DNA of 64,000 nt from Candidatus Defluviicoccus seviourii. GTDB lineage: Bacteria; Pseudomonadota; Alphaproteobacteria; Rhodospirillales; Defluviicoccaceae. The notes beneath the pieces were generated by a model. The model saw nothing but the letters and a program-made list of their open reading frames with translations. It ran no database searches and was not told where the DNA came from. The stretch spans positions 1 through 64,000 of the forward strand of contig UXAT02000054.1 in assembly GCA_900609035.2 (NCBI GenBank), in the 5' to 3' direction. The translations under genes were made by a program, and so were the position numbers. This document shows, one piece after another, positions 28,555 to 36,855 of this stretch (within the stretch, counting starts at the first letter, position 1; each line of letters opens with the position of its first letter).

Positions 28555-29910
28555 ATGACCCCGTCTATTGCAGAAACGATGGAGTACCTCCGCCGCAGCA
28601 GCCCGGCGCAGGCGGAATTCTATCAGGCGGCAGAGGAAGTGCTCGGCTCCTTGAAGTCTCTCCTCGATCGCGAGAAAAGGTACGAGCAACACAACATCAT
28701 TCATCGGATCATCGAACCGGAACGGCAGATCTTCTTCCGCGTCGCCTGGGTTGATGATCGCGGCTGCGTGCAGGTCAACAAGGGCTATCGCGTCGAGTTC
28801 AATTCCGCGCTCGGCCCCTACAAGGGTGGCCTGCGGTTCCATCCGAACGTGACGGCCGGCGTCGTCAAGTTCCTCGGCTTCGAGCAGATCTTCAAGAACG
28901 CGCTGACCGGTCTGCAGCTCGGCGCTGCCAAGGGCGGGGCAAATTTTGACCCCAAAGGCAAGTCCGACAACGAGATCATGCGCTTCTGCCAGTCGTTCAT
29001 GAACGAGCTGTTCCGCCACATCGGCGCCACCATCGACGTTCCGGCAGGCGACATCGGCGTCAGCCGCCGCGAGATCGGCTACCTCTACGGCCAGTACAAG
29101 CGCCTGACCGGCCGCCACGAAGGGACGTTGACCGGCAAGGGGCTGAGCTGGGGTGGCTCGCGCGGCCGCACCGAGGCGACCGGCTATGGCGTCGTTTACT
29201 TCGCCGAGAACATGCTGGCCGAGCGCGGCGAGACCCTTGCGGGCAAGATCTGCACCGTGTCTGGCGCCGGCAAGGTCTCGATCTATGCCGTTGAAAAGCT
29301 CTATCAGATGGGCGCCAAGCCGGTCACGGTCAGCGATTCCAACGGCATGATCTACGACGGGCGCGGCATCGATCTTGAGCTCTTGAAGCGCATCAAGGAG
29401 GTCGAGCGCGGCCGGCTTGCCCGCTACGTCGAGGAGCACCGCGGCGCCGTTTACACGCCGGTGGAGGACTATCCCCTGGGCCGCAACAGCGTCTGGTCGG
29501 TTCCGTGCCAGTGCGCCTTCCCGTGCGCCACCGAGAACGAACTGAGCGACGAGGACGCGCGAACCCTGCTGAACGGCGGCTGCCTGTGCGTCTGTGAAGG
29601 CGCCAACATGCCGTCGACCCAAGCGGCGGCCGATGCGTTCCTCGCCGCCGGCATCGCCTACGGGCCCGCCAAGGCGGCAAACGCCGGCGGCGTTGCCGCA
29701 AGCCAGCTCGAGATGGCGCAGAACGCCAGCATGCTACAGTGGAGTTTCGAGGAGGTCGACAGCCGGCTGAAAAACATCATGCAGACCATCTTCCGCACCG
29801 CCAGCGAAACCGCCAAGGAGTTCGGCGAGCCGGGCAACCTCGTGCTCGGCGCTAACATCGCCGGCTTTCGCAAGGTTGCGGACGCGATGATCGACCAGGG
29901 CGTGGTTTAG
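28555..29910 (+). CDS. gdhA: NADP-type glutamate dehydrogenase
   Basis: 451 aa, hexameric GDH of the small-subunit type. Reductive amination of 2-oxoglutarate with ammonium. Motifs: GYRVEFNSALGPYKGGLRFHP, the catalytic Lys in LQLGAAKGGANFDPKGKS, the helix before the nucleotide fold GRTEATGYGVVYFAE, the dinucleotide-binding VSGAGKVSIYAVEK, and CEGANMPSTQAA. Apparently monocistronic, preceded by the palindromic repeat. Confidence 0.97.
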   Translation: MTPSIAETMEYLRRSSPAQAEFYQAAEEVLGSLKSLLDREKRYEQHNIIHRIIEPERQIFFRVAWVDDRGCVQVNKGYRVEFNSALGPYKGGLRFHPNVTAGVVKFLGFEQIFKNALTGLQLGAAKGGANFDPKGKSDNEIMRFCQSFMNELFRHIGATIDVPAGDIGVSRREIGYLYGQYKRLTGRHEGTLTGKGLSWGGSRGRTEATGYGVVYFAENMLAERGETLAGKICTVSGAGKVSIYAVEKLYQMGAKPVTVSDSNGMIYDGRGIDLELLKRIKEVERGRLARYVEEHRGAVYTPVEDYPLGRNSVWSVPCQCAFPCATENELSDEDARTLLNGGCLCVCEGANMPSTQAAADAFLAAGIAYGPAKAANAGGVAASQLEMAQNASMLQWSFEEVDSRLKNIMQTIFRTASETAKEFGEPGNLVLGANIAGFRKVADAMIDQGVV

Positions 29911-30003
29911 CCTGGTTGTGGCGCCGGCGCCGCGTCGCCCCCGCGTTCGGCGGCGCAGCGTGCCCGGCGCATGCGCTTAAGGAAACGTGCCGCCGCCGGT
30001 GTG

Positions 30004-32904
30004 TCAGACGAGCAGGGTCTGTGGGTCCGTCCCCAACACCTGGATTTCAGCCAGGCCGATGTTAGAAGTGGTCGCCGCCACCTGATCGAAGGTGATGCGC
30101 AGACTGTCGGTCGTCACCGGCGCAAAGCCGCTGATGGTCTTGGCCGCGCCGCCGTTATCGAGCGCCGTCACCGGAACGATCGTCCCATCACCGAACAGCA
30201 AGGTGGCGGCGAGCACTTGGTCGTTGAGGTTCGGGCGGTCGAACAGCTTCACCTCGTCAATGACCTTGGCGGTGGGCCAAGTCAGCTCCAGCCAGGCCCC
30301 TGTCCCTTCGCCCTGCGTCGCCCATTCCTTGGTATGATCACCCGGATAGCCGTCGGCGACGCCGTCGATCGCCTTAACCGCCAGCTGATCGGTGCCGACG
30401 TTCTGGCTGGATGCCGTAACGGTGGCAGCGCGGGCAATGTTGGGACTTGTGGGTGAATCGATCCCCAGCACCTGGACCTCCGCCAAGCCGACGCTGGCGG
30501 TCGTTGTCGCCACCTGATCGAAGGTGATCTTGAGACTGTCGGTCGTAACCGGTGTGAAGTCCTTGATGATCTTGGCCGCGCCGCCATTGTCGAGCGCGGT
30601 GACCAGAATCGTGGTCCCGTCGCCGAATTCCAGGGTGGCGGCGAGAACGTGGTCATCGGCGTTGGGGCGGTCGAACAGCTTCACCTGGTCGATGATCTTG
30701 GCCGTGGGCCAGCTCAGCTTCAGCCACGCCCCGCTACCCTCGCCCAGCGTCGCCCACTCCTTGGTGTAGTCACCGGGATAGCCATCGGCAACGCCGTCGA
30801 TCGCCTTCACCGCCAGCTGGTCGGTGCCGGTGTTCTGCGACGATGCACTCACCGTCGCTTGTGGAGCAACGTTGGGGTTGGGCGGCGGCTCTGTCCCCAG
30901 CACCTCGATCTCGGCCAAGCCGATGCTGGCGGTCGTTGTTGCCACCTGATCGAAGGTGATCTTGAGGCTGTCCGTCGTAACCGGGGCAAATCCGCTGATG
31001 GTCGTCGCCGCGCCGGCATTGTTGAGCGCAGGGACAGGAATGGTCGTGCCGTCGCCGAAGTGCAGCGTGGCAGCGAGGACATGGTCATCCAGGTTGGGCC
31101 GATCGAATAGCGTCACCTCGCTGATGAGCTTCGCAGAGGGCCACTTGAGCCGCAGCCAGGCGCCGACGCCCTCGCCCAGCGTCGCCCATTCCTTCGTGAA
31201 ATCACCCGGGTATCCATCAGCGACGCCATCGACAGCCTTGATCGCGAGCTGACCGGTGCCCGCGTCCTGGGTGGAGGCGCTCACGGTAGCAAGCGCTGCG
31301 ATGTTGGGAGTCGGCGCCTTTCTGCCGAACACCTCGATTTCGGCGAGACCGATGCTGGCGGTCGTCGCCGCCACCTGATCGAAGGTGACCCGCAGGCTAT
31401 CGGTCGTGACCGGCGCAAAGCCCTGGATCGAGGTGCCACCGCCGAGATTGTCGAGCGCGGTGAAGGGGATGGTGGTCCCATCGCCGAAAGTCAGCGTCCC
31501 TGCGAGCGCGTGGTCGTCAAGGTTTGGCCGGTCGTGCAGGATCACTTCCTCAATGAGCTTCGCTTCAGGCCAGGTCAGCTGCAGCCAGGCGCCTTCTCCT
31601 TCGCCGTCCGTCGACCACTCCTTGCTGGAATCATTGGGATAGCCGTCGACAAAGCCATCCACCGCACGCGCCGCCAACTGCCCATCGGCCGTGTTGGCGG
31701 ACGATGCCGTGGCCGTCGCCTGGCCTGCGATGTTGCTGACCACGACGCTGCCGCCTGGCGTCGTCGTTACCAACAGCGAGTCGGTCGCCGAGACGAAGGT
31801 GCCGTCGCTGATCTTGAGCTCGAAGCGCAAGACGGTCTCCCGTGTGACAGCCGGCGCGACGAAGCTGGGGGAGAGCGTGTCAGCGCCGGTAATCTGCACA
31901 GCGGGTCCGGAGGCTTGGCGCCAGGAATACTGCAGCGGATCACCGTCGGGATCGGTGCTGGCAGCGCCACTCAGCGTCACGGTGGTCCCGGCAACGACGG
32001 TCTGATCCGCCCCCGCCTCGACATGCGGCGGCTGGTTGGTGCCGTGCGCCTGCTCGACCCAGAAGAACTCGTCCTTGTGCACGAACGATTGCAGGTATCC
32101 TTGCGGCTCCTGGCCGCCCTGCGATTCATGCGAATAGAGGGCGCGAACCTTAAGGTTGTCGAAAAAGTCGGGATCCTGCAGCTGCTCGGCAACGTTGACG
32201 CTCACGCGATTGAGCCACTCGAGCGCCGGCAACAGGTTCATGTTGGGCGGCTCCGGCGTGAACGCCTGCAGATCGGCCTCAGCCCAGCCGCTCTGCGGCG
32301 CCTGCTCACCCTCGACGTGGACAAGGGTCTTGTAGATGGACGGCAGGTAGGCGGGAGTGGTCGCTGCGAGCTGGTCGAGCGCGTCCTTCAGGAAGCGATA
32401 GCTGTATGCGTGGTCAAGATGCGTGTCTTCCTCGGCGGTAACGAAGATCTGGCCGGGTTGATAGGTCTCAAGGACGCGCACCAAGTCGGCGACGACGTTA
32501 GGCGCATTGTACGTGGCATGAGCGCCAAAGGCGTAGTTGTGATAATCGGTACTACCAAGGCCTCGATTCGCGTAAGTCTGGGAGATGCCGTGCGTTGATG
32601 TATAAACTGAACCTGGTGTCTGATAATCGGCGTGAAGGATGTCCAATGCGCCGTCTGGATAGCCAAGAAAAATGAGGTTGGACTCGGTCAGGCCCAGTTG
32701 CGCGACGCTCGAGACCGTCTCCTGCTGACGCAGGTATCCCTTGGTAGCGCCGCCGAACAAATCGCCATTGGTCATGTAAACGACTTTAACGTCATCTCCG
32801 CGCGCGACCGCCGCGTGGATAATGCCGGCCGATGTAATTACATCGTCGTCCGGGTGAGGGGAAATGACGAGAAGCTTTTGAGCGCTCGAAAGGCTGGGGG
32901 TCAT
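30004..32904 (-). CDS. PIG-L deacetylase with PKD and four discoidin-like repeats
   Basis: 966 aa, mosaic. Residues 10-270: PIG-L/LmbE deacetylase with its metal site in ISPHPDDDVI (His17, Asp19, Asp20) and EEDTHLDHAYSY. Around 295-390: a PKD/Ig-like domain (GADQTVVAGTTVTLSGAAS, DPDGDPLQYSW). From about 390 to the end: four tandem copies of about 144 aa with ATVSASSQ, VADGYPGDYTKEWAT, GEGSGAWLKLSWPTAKII, FDRPNADDHVLAATLEFGDG and TFDQVATTTASIGLAEI, resembling F5/8 type C-like carbohydrate-binding domains. No Sec signal peptide is visible, yet such appended domains normally work outside the cell, so a type I or other export route is possible. It lies downstream of the flippase in the polysaccharide locus and probably N-deacetylates an exopolymer. 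Confidence 0.88.
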   Translation of the reverse strand: MTPSLSSAQKLLVISPHPDDDVITSAGIIHAAVARGDDVKVVYMTNGDLFGGATKGYLRQQETVSSVAQLGLTESNLIFLGYPDGALDILHADYQTPGSVYTSTHGISQTYANRGLGSTDYHNYAFGAHATYNAPNVVADLVRVLETYQPGQIFVTAEEDTHLDHAYSYRFLKDALDQLAATTPAYLPSIYKTLVHVEGEQAPQSGWAEADLQAFTPEPPNMNLLPALEWLNRVSVNVAEQLQDPDFFDNLKVRALYSHESQGGQEPQGYLQSFVHKDEFFWVEQAHGTNQPPHVEAGADQTVVAGTTVTLSGAASTDPDGDPLQYSWRQASGPAVQITGADTLSPSFVAPAVTRETVLRFELKISDGTFVSATDSLLVTTTPGGSVVVSNIAGQATATASSANTADGQLAARAVDGFVDGYPNDSSKEWSTDGEGEGAWLQLTWPEAKLIEEVILHDRPNLDDHALAGTLTFGDGTTIPFTALDNLGGGTSIQGFAPVTTDSLRVTFDQVAATTASIGLAEIEVFGRKAPTPNIAALATVSASTQDAGTGQLAIKAVDGVADGYPGDFTKEWATLGEGVGAWLRLKWPSAKLISEVTLFDRPNLDDHVLAATLHFGDGTTIPVPALNNAGAATTISGFAPVTTDSLKITFDQVATTTASIGLAEIEVLGTEPPPNPNVAPQATVSASSQNTGTDQLAVKAIDGVADGYPGDYTKEWATLGEGSGAWLKLSWPTAKIIDQVKLFDRPNADDHVLAATLEFGDGTTILVTALDNGGAAKIIKDFTPVTTDSLKITFDQVATTTASVGLAEVQVLGIDSPTSPNIARAATVTASSQNVGTDQLAVKAIDGVADGYPGDHTKEWATQGEGTGAWLELTWPTAKVIDEVKLFDRPNLNDQVLAATLLFGDGTIVPVTALDNGGAAKTISGFAPVTTDSLRITFDQVAATTSNIGLAEIQVLGTDPQTLLV
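30016..31740. repeat. Four tandem coding repeats of about 432 bp
   Basis: The marker CCTGATCGAAGGTGA begins at 30081, 30513, 30945 and 31374, giving periods of 432, 432 and 429 bp. These are the DNA copies of the four discoidin-like domains of the PIG-L protein. The three copies nearest the C-terminus (lowest coordinates) are most alike, which suggests recent duplication; homologous recombination could change the copy number. Confidence 0.95.
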
Positions 32905-33236
32905 GAGTCAATAAATCTCCCTGGCGAGCTGTTTCCCGTGTCCGCTTAAATAAGCTACGCCACGCGCATAGCTTGCTGCTTGCTGTTGATTGGGCCGTAG
33001 TTCCTCTTTCGGCTTTCTTTAGGCTCAGAGTTCGCCGGCACGGCCAGTCCGGTTCCCGTTGCCAAACGGCTAGCTTCCTCTGTTCGCGCGCTAGAATCAC
33101 TTCGGCAATTACGGAAGGGAATTGCCACCCCTGAAGCGCTCTCCCCTGCTCGCTAGCGGCTCGCGCGACGCCGAGAACGACCGCAAACCTAGCCGTGGCC
33201 CAAGGAGTACCAAACACCCATGCGGGGTGATTGCCG
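32905..33236. other. Intergenic gap upstream of the PIG-L gene
   Basis: 332 bp between the end of the flippase gene and the start of the PIG-L gene on the same strand. No gene-like frame, hairpin terminator or clear promoter was recognised. The length suggests that the PIG-L gene has its own promoter here. Confidence 0.4.
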
Positions 33237-34556
33237 CTATTTTGCCGGCAAATCCGGATATTGCTTCAGTGCGCGCTGCACGAGCAGAAGCAGGGAACCG
33301 GCGTTCAGCGTCGAGCCAGCGCAGATCGCAAGCATGACGCCGAGTGCGCCGAGCGAGGGGACAAGAAGCAACGCCAGGCCGACCGACCCGGCCGCCGCGA
33401 GGACCGAGGCGAAAAAAATGCCGCGGGCGTGCCCCAGCGAGCGCAGCACGAACGACGCCATGACCTGTACGAACAGCGGCACGAAGTTGATCGCCGCAAA
33501 CACGAGGATGGCGGCGTTCCCAGCGAACTGAGCTCCGTAAACGAGCCGCAACCAGAAGTCGGCAGCACCGGCAAAGACCGCTGCAAGGCCAACAATGATG
33601 GCACCGCTGACGAGGCCCGTCCGCAGCATGTAGCGCCTCAAGGCCGGACCTCCCCCCTGCACAAGCTTGGCGCTGGCCTGATGCGGAACCATGTTCTCCA
33701 GCGCCTGGAGAATGACCAACAGAACGCCGACCAGATTTTGCGCCGCGCGGATAACGCCCAAGGGGCCGGGACCGATCCAGTTGCCGGCCAGGACCAGAAG
33801 CCCGGAACTCACCACCCAGGACATGATATTGGCGCCGAGCAGCCACTTGCCCAAATGCCATTGCTGCACGGAAACCCAGGCCGAGCGGATGAGCAACCGC
33901 ACCGCCGCCATAGGACGCGGCAGCGCCAGCCATTTGAGCGCCAGCGCGATCGCAAGCGCGGAAGCGCCGCCGATCACCCACAGGGCGGCTCCGACGCTGA
34001 CCTCACCAGCGAGACTCAAGCCAGCGAGAACGGCCAGTCGCACCGCACAGTTGACGCCGTCGAACGCGAGTGCGTGGGTCGTCCGTCCATCCGTGAAGAA
34101 CAGCCGACGGATGAAATCTTGAAGGACAAAGCCGGCGCTGCAGAACACGAATGCCCATCGCACCTCGACAAAGCCGCCTTCGTCAATAATTGTCTGCAAG
34201 ATGTCCGGACAAAAGATTGCGCCGCCCGCGATGAGAAACGCAAATAGAAGGGCGTGCAGCGTCACCACGCTCAAGTACGTTTTCTTTTCCGCATTCTCGA
34301 ACTTTGGGCCCAGGCTCATCATCGGTGCGATGATCAGTCCAAGCTGCAAGGCGACGGCGAACAGGAGAACGGTGTAGAGAAGGGCGAAGCGGCCGAAATC
34401 ATCGAGCGGCATGGAACGCGCGAGGATGACGTTGGTGAGGAAATTTGTCGCGCTGACAAGGGCCTGGTCGGCCACCGTGACCGACATCCCGCGCAGCCGC
34501 CGCACGGCTCTCAGCAAGGCTCGCCCCCCCTCGGCAGCGCCCGCGTGTGCCAGCAC
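33237..34556 (-). CDS. Wzx-like polysaccharide flippase (MOP superfamily)
   Basis: About 439 aa with some 12 to 14 predicted transmembrane helices, e.g. TVLLFAVALQLGLIIAPMM, LLFAFLIAGGAIF, LLVLAGNWIGPGPLG, GAIIVGLAAVFAGAADFWL and VGLALLLVPSLGALGVML. N-terminal VADQALVSATNFLTNVILAR is typical of the polysaccharide transporter branch, which flips undecaprenyl-diphosphate-linked repeat units to the periplasm. Start uncertain: GTG 34556 gives this length, while ATG 34487 would remove 23 residues; neither has a strong ribosome-binding site. Adjacent to a GT2 gene and near Wza-, Wzc- and Wzy-like genes, which supports a Wzy-dependent pathway. Confidence 0.85.
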   Translation of the reverse strand: MLAHAGAAEGGRALLRAVRRLRGMSVTVADQALVSATNFLTNVILARSMPLDDFGRFALLYTVLLFAVALQLGLIIAPMMSLGPKFENAEKKTYLSVVTLHALLFAFLIAGGAIFCPDILQTIIDEGGFVEVRWAFVFCSAGFVLQDFIRRLFFTDGRTTHALAFDGVNCAVRLAVLAGLSLAGEVSVGAALWVIGGASALAIALALKWLALPRPMAAVRLLIRSAWVSVQQWHLGKWLLGANIMSWVVSSGLLVLAGNWIGPGPLGVIRAAQNLVGVLLVILQALENMVPHQASAKLVQGGGPALRRYMLRTGLVSGAIIVGLAAVFAGAADFWLRLVYGAQFAGNAAILVFAAINFVPLFVQVMASFVLRSLGHARGIFFASVLAAAGSVGLALLLVPSLGALGVMLAICAGSTLNAGSLLLLVQRALKQYPDLPAK

Positions 34557-34685
34557 GGAACGATCGCTGCCGCCGCAGCCGACGCCAAGCCGCTACCTGC
34601 GTCCCGTCTGTGACTAACCCGTCCGAGTGCAGGGCCTCTCGCGGCGTGCGGCCGGCGGATCACCGGCCCGCACCGGGCTGCGCTT

Positions 34686-35699
34686 TCACGTCAGCCGCGA
34701 CTTGCCCGTGCGAAAGGCGACCCGAGGCTCCTCCCGCCGCAAGCCCAAGGCTTCGATGGTCGCCTTCGGATCCTTGAGCAGCCGCCCGCTGGCACCGCCG
34801 CCCTTCCACAGATCACAGGCGATATAGGTGAGCCCGCGGACCAGCAGCACGAATGGCCACAGCCACGGGAACCAGCGGCGGTAGAAAATGACAACGCCGG
34901 CAAGATCAAAGGTGCGGACACGATCGGCCACGGTCCAGTCGACCGCGCGTGAAATGTGCCGGATGACGCTGGCGGTCACGACCGCGCACTGTCGGCCGGT
35001 CGCCGCCCGGAGAAGATAGGACAGATCGACGTCCCCCCAGTAGACGAAAAAGCTCTCACAGAAGCCGCCGACGCGCATGAAGTCCCGGATCGAGACCAAG
35101 GCCGAGGCGCCGCACACCCAGTCGGTCGGCAGAACCGGTCCCCGCGCCTGGACCGCCTTGATTGCCTCGCCGCGGTGAAGCGGACGGCACCAGCCGATCG
35201 ACCGGACGAGTTTGCCACCGGCCTCCTGGACGACCGTAGGCTGCTCCATCTCGGCGATCAGCGAGCCGACGAGGCAGAGGTCGTCCCGGCGGGCAAGTGT
35301 CTCGACGAGCGCGTTGAGGCTGCTTGGCTCGATGATGACGTCGTTGTTGAGGATCCAGAAGTAGCCGTCATCCGTATTCGCCGCAACGAAACGCGCCAAC
35401 ACGTTGATCGCCCGGCCGAAGCCGATGTTGACCTCATTGCGGACGAGGAGAACGCGAAAACCTTCCGCAAACACCGATGCATCGAGCGCGTCGGCGGACG
35501 CTGTCTTCAGTCCCGCCGCCGGCACGTAAGCCTCAAGCCCCTCCCGAATGACCTCGAATGAGTTATCCGGCGAGCCGTTCTCGATGACCAGGATTCGCAC
35601 GCGATCGCTGCAAAGCGGGAGGAGAGAGGTAATGCATTCGATCGTGGTTCGTGGCAAACGGTAGGTGACGACGAGAATGTAGACGTTTGCGCTTGCCAT
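34686..35699 (-). CDS. GT2-family glycosyltransferase
   Basis: 337 aa. Rhamnosyltransferase-like GT-A enzyme: VYILVVTYRLPRTTIECI, IENGSPDN, RNEVNIGFGRAINVLA, the DXD-equivalent WILNNDVIIE, then GASALVSIRDFMRVGGFCE and the catalytic-base region FFVYWGDVDLSYLLR. The C-terminal part has a membrane-associating stretch WFPWLWPFVLLVRGLTYIA. It would add a sugar to the lipid-linked repeat unit. Lies 129 bp upstream of the flippase gene on the same strand. Confidence 0.9.
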   Translation of the reverse strand: MASANVYILVVTYRLPRTTIECITSLLPLCSDRVRILVIENGSPDNSFEVIREGLEAYVPAAGLKTASADALDASVFAEGFRVLLVRNEVNIGFGRAINVLARFVAANTDDGYFWILNNDVIIEPSSLNALVETLARRDDLCLVGSLIAEMEQPTVVQEAGGKLVRSIGWCRPLHRGEAIKAVQARGPVLPTDWVCGASALVSIRDFMRVGGFCESFFVYWGDVDLSYLLRAATGRQCAVVTASVIRHISRAVDWTVADRVRTFDLAGVVIFYRRWFPWLWPFVLLVRGLTYIACDLWKGGGASGRLLKDPKATIEALGLRREEPRVAFRTGKSRLT

Positions 35700-35861
35700 G
35701 ACTGGTGGGCGTGTCCTGATGAAGCGATCATTGATGATCGTAATGCTGTGGCGACGACCTCGCCAGACCCAAAAGGGTCAGTAACCGCTGCCCCGATATT
35801 TGCGATTACCCTATGGGCGCGGACGCCATGGACAAGTCTCGCGGCGACCGCAAAATGCACA

Positions 35862-36494
35862 TCAGAAGAAGCGCTGTTTGATCTCGATGGTATCGCCCGG
35901 GCGGACGCGGGTCGCCTGGTTTGCGGCCGACGTTCGGCCGTCTTCGCTGGTGACGACGAGTTCGTTCTGCAAGGCGCGGTACGTATAGCCGCCGGCAAAG
36001 GCGATCGCTTTTGCTGCCGTCATGCCGTAAACGTACTCGAAGCATCCTGGATTATTGACTTCTCCCAAAACGCAGAATGGCCGTGACTTGACCAGGTCGA
36101 TGCTGACCCGCGGCTCGGCGATATATCGTTCCGCAAGCTTCTTCGTGACCTCGCTTTCGAGTTGCGCCAGCGTGAGACCGGCAGCATCGACGCGAGCGAT
36201 CAGCGGCATCGCGATCCGTCCCGCACTGTCGACCTCAAACGGCCCCGAGAGCTGCTCATGCCCCAGCACCGTAATGCGCAGCTTGTCACCGGGGCCAAGC
36301 GTGTAGGCGGCCACCGGCGCCTCCAGCGCCGTCGCGTCTGCTTTCTCAGGCGTCGTTCCGCTCCCCGTCGCACAACCGCCAACGAGGAACGCGAGGACCA
36401 GTGCGCGCCCCGCCCGACGCCAGGGCGTGGGCATACGGCGGCCGGAGTGGCCGCTCGGCAGGTGTCTGGTCGAATGCTGACTGGCATCGCTCAT
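35862..36494 (-). CDS. Wza-like polysaccharide export lipoprotein
   Basis: About 210 aa. Signal peptide with lipobox (RALVLAFLVGGCATG) followed by the Poly_export domain YTLGPGDKLRITVLGHEQLSG and AGRIAMPLIARVDAAG, then one SLBB-type unit with FCVLGEVNNPGCFEYVYGMT and VRPGDTIEIKQRFF at the C-terminus. It forms the periplasmic/outer-membrane conduit for exopolysaccharide; this short form lacks Wza's C-terminal amphipathic helix. ATG 36494 is preferred; 36434 is possible, starting the signal peptide directly. Open sequence up to 37034 overlaps the Wzc-like gene and is not part of the protein. Divergent from the Wzc-like gene. Confidence 0.88.
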   Translation of the reverse strand: MSDASQHSTRHLPSGHSGRRMPTPWRRAGRALVLAFLVGGCATGSGTTPEKADATALEAPVAAYTLGPGDKLRITVLGHEQLSGPFEVDSAGRIAMPLIARVDAAGLTLAQLESEVTKKLAERYIAEPRVSIDLVKSRPFCVLGEVNNPGCFEYVYGMTAAKAIAFAGGYTYRALQNELVVTSEDGRTSAANQATRVRPGDTIEIKQRFF

Positions 36495-36855
36495 CGGCCC
36501 GATAGTCCTGCATCGTGAAGGGTTGCGGCGACCCCCCGGCGGGGCAGTCTGGGCACAGTTTGCCAGTTCGGGAGCATCATTGCCAGCCGGGCGCGCTTGC
36601 GCGCTGGGATTGAAGGTGCTGAGGCGGCTGGCTTCCCTATGCGGGGGTTCCGAGCGCCGATGCCCGCATGATACATCGCAGCTCGTGTTCAGCGGCTCCG
36701 GCGCATTCGCGCACGGACTTGACGAAAGACCAGCGGCGCGGAGCCTGGAATCTGGCGGCGGGAGACGCCGTCGTTCAAGCCTGAACGGCTCATGACGCCG
36801 CTTCGTGCGGGCCGAGCGACACACCAGGGGGACCACCCGAGGGCTTAAGGGAACG
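36495..36855. other. Divergent control region of the export genes
   Basis: 361 bp between the Wza-like (minus) and Wzc-like (plus) genes. It must carry promoters for both directions, but no clear sigma-70 boxes or operator palindromes were recognised. The right edge has TAAGGGA a few bases before the ATG of the Wzc-like gene. Confidence 0.4.

Noticed and set aside
30016..31740. CRISPR or minisatellite array
   Set aside because: The 432-bp period keeps the reading frame and encodes repeated protein domains; there are no short repeats with unique spacers.
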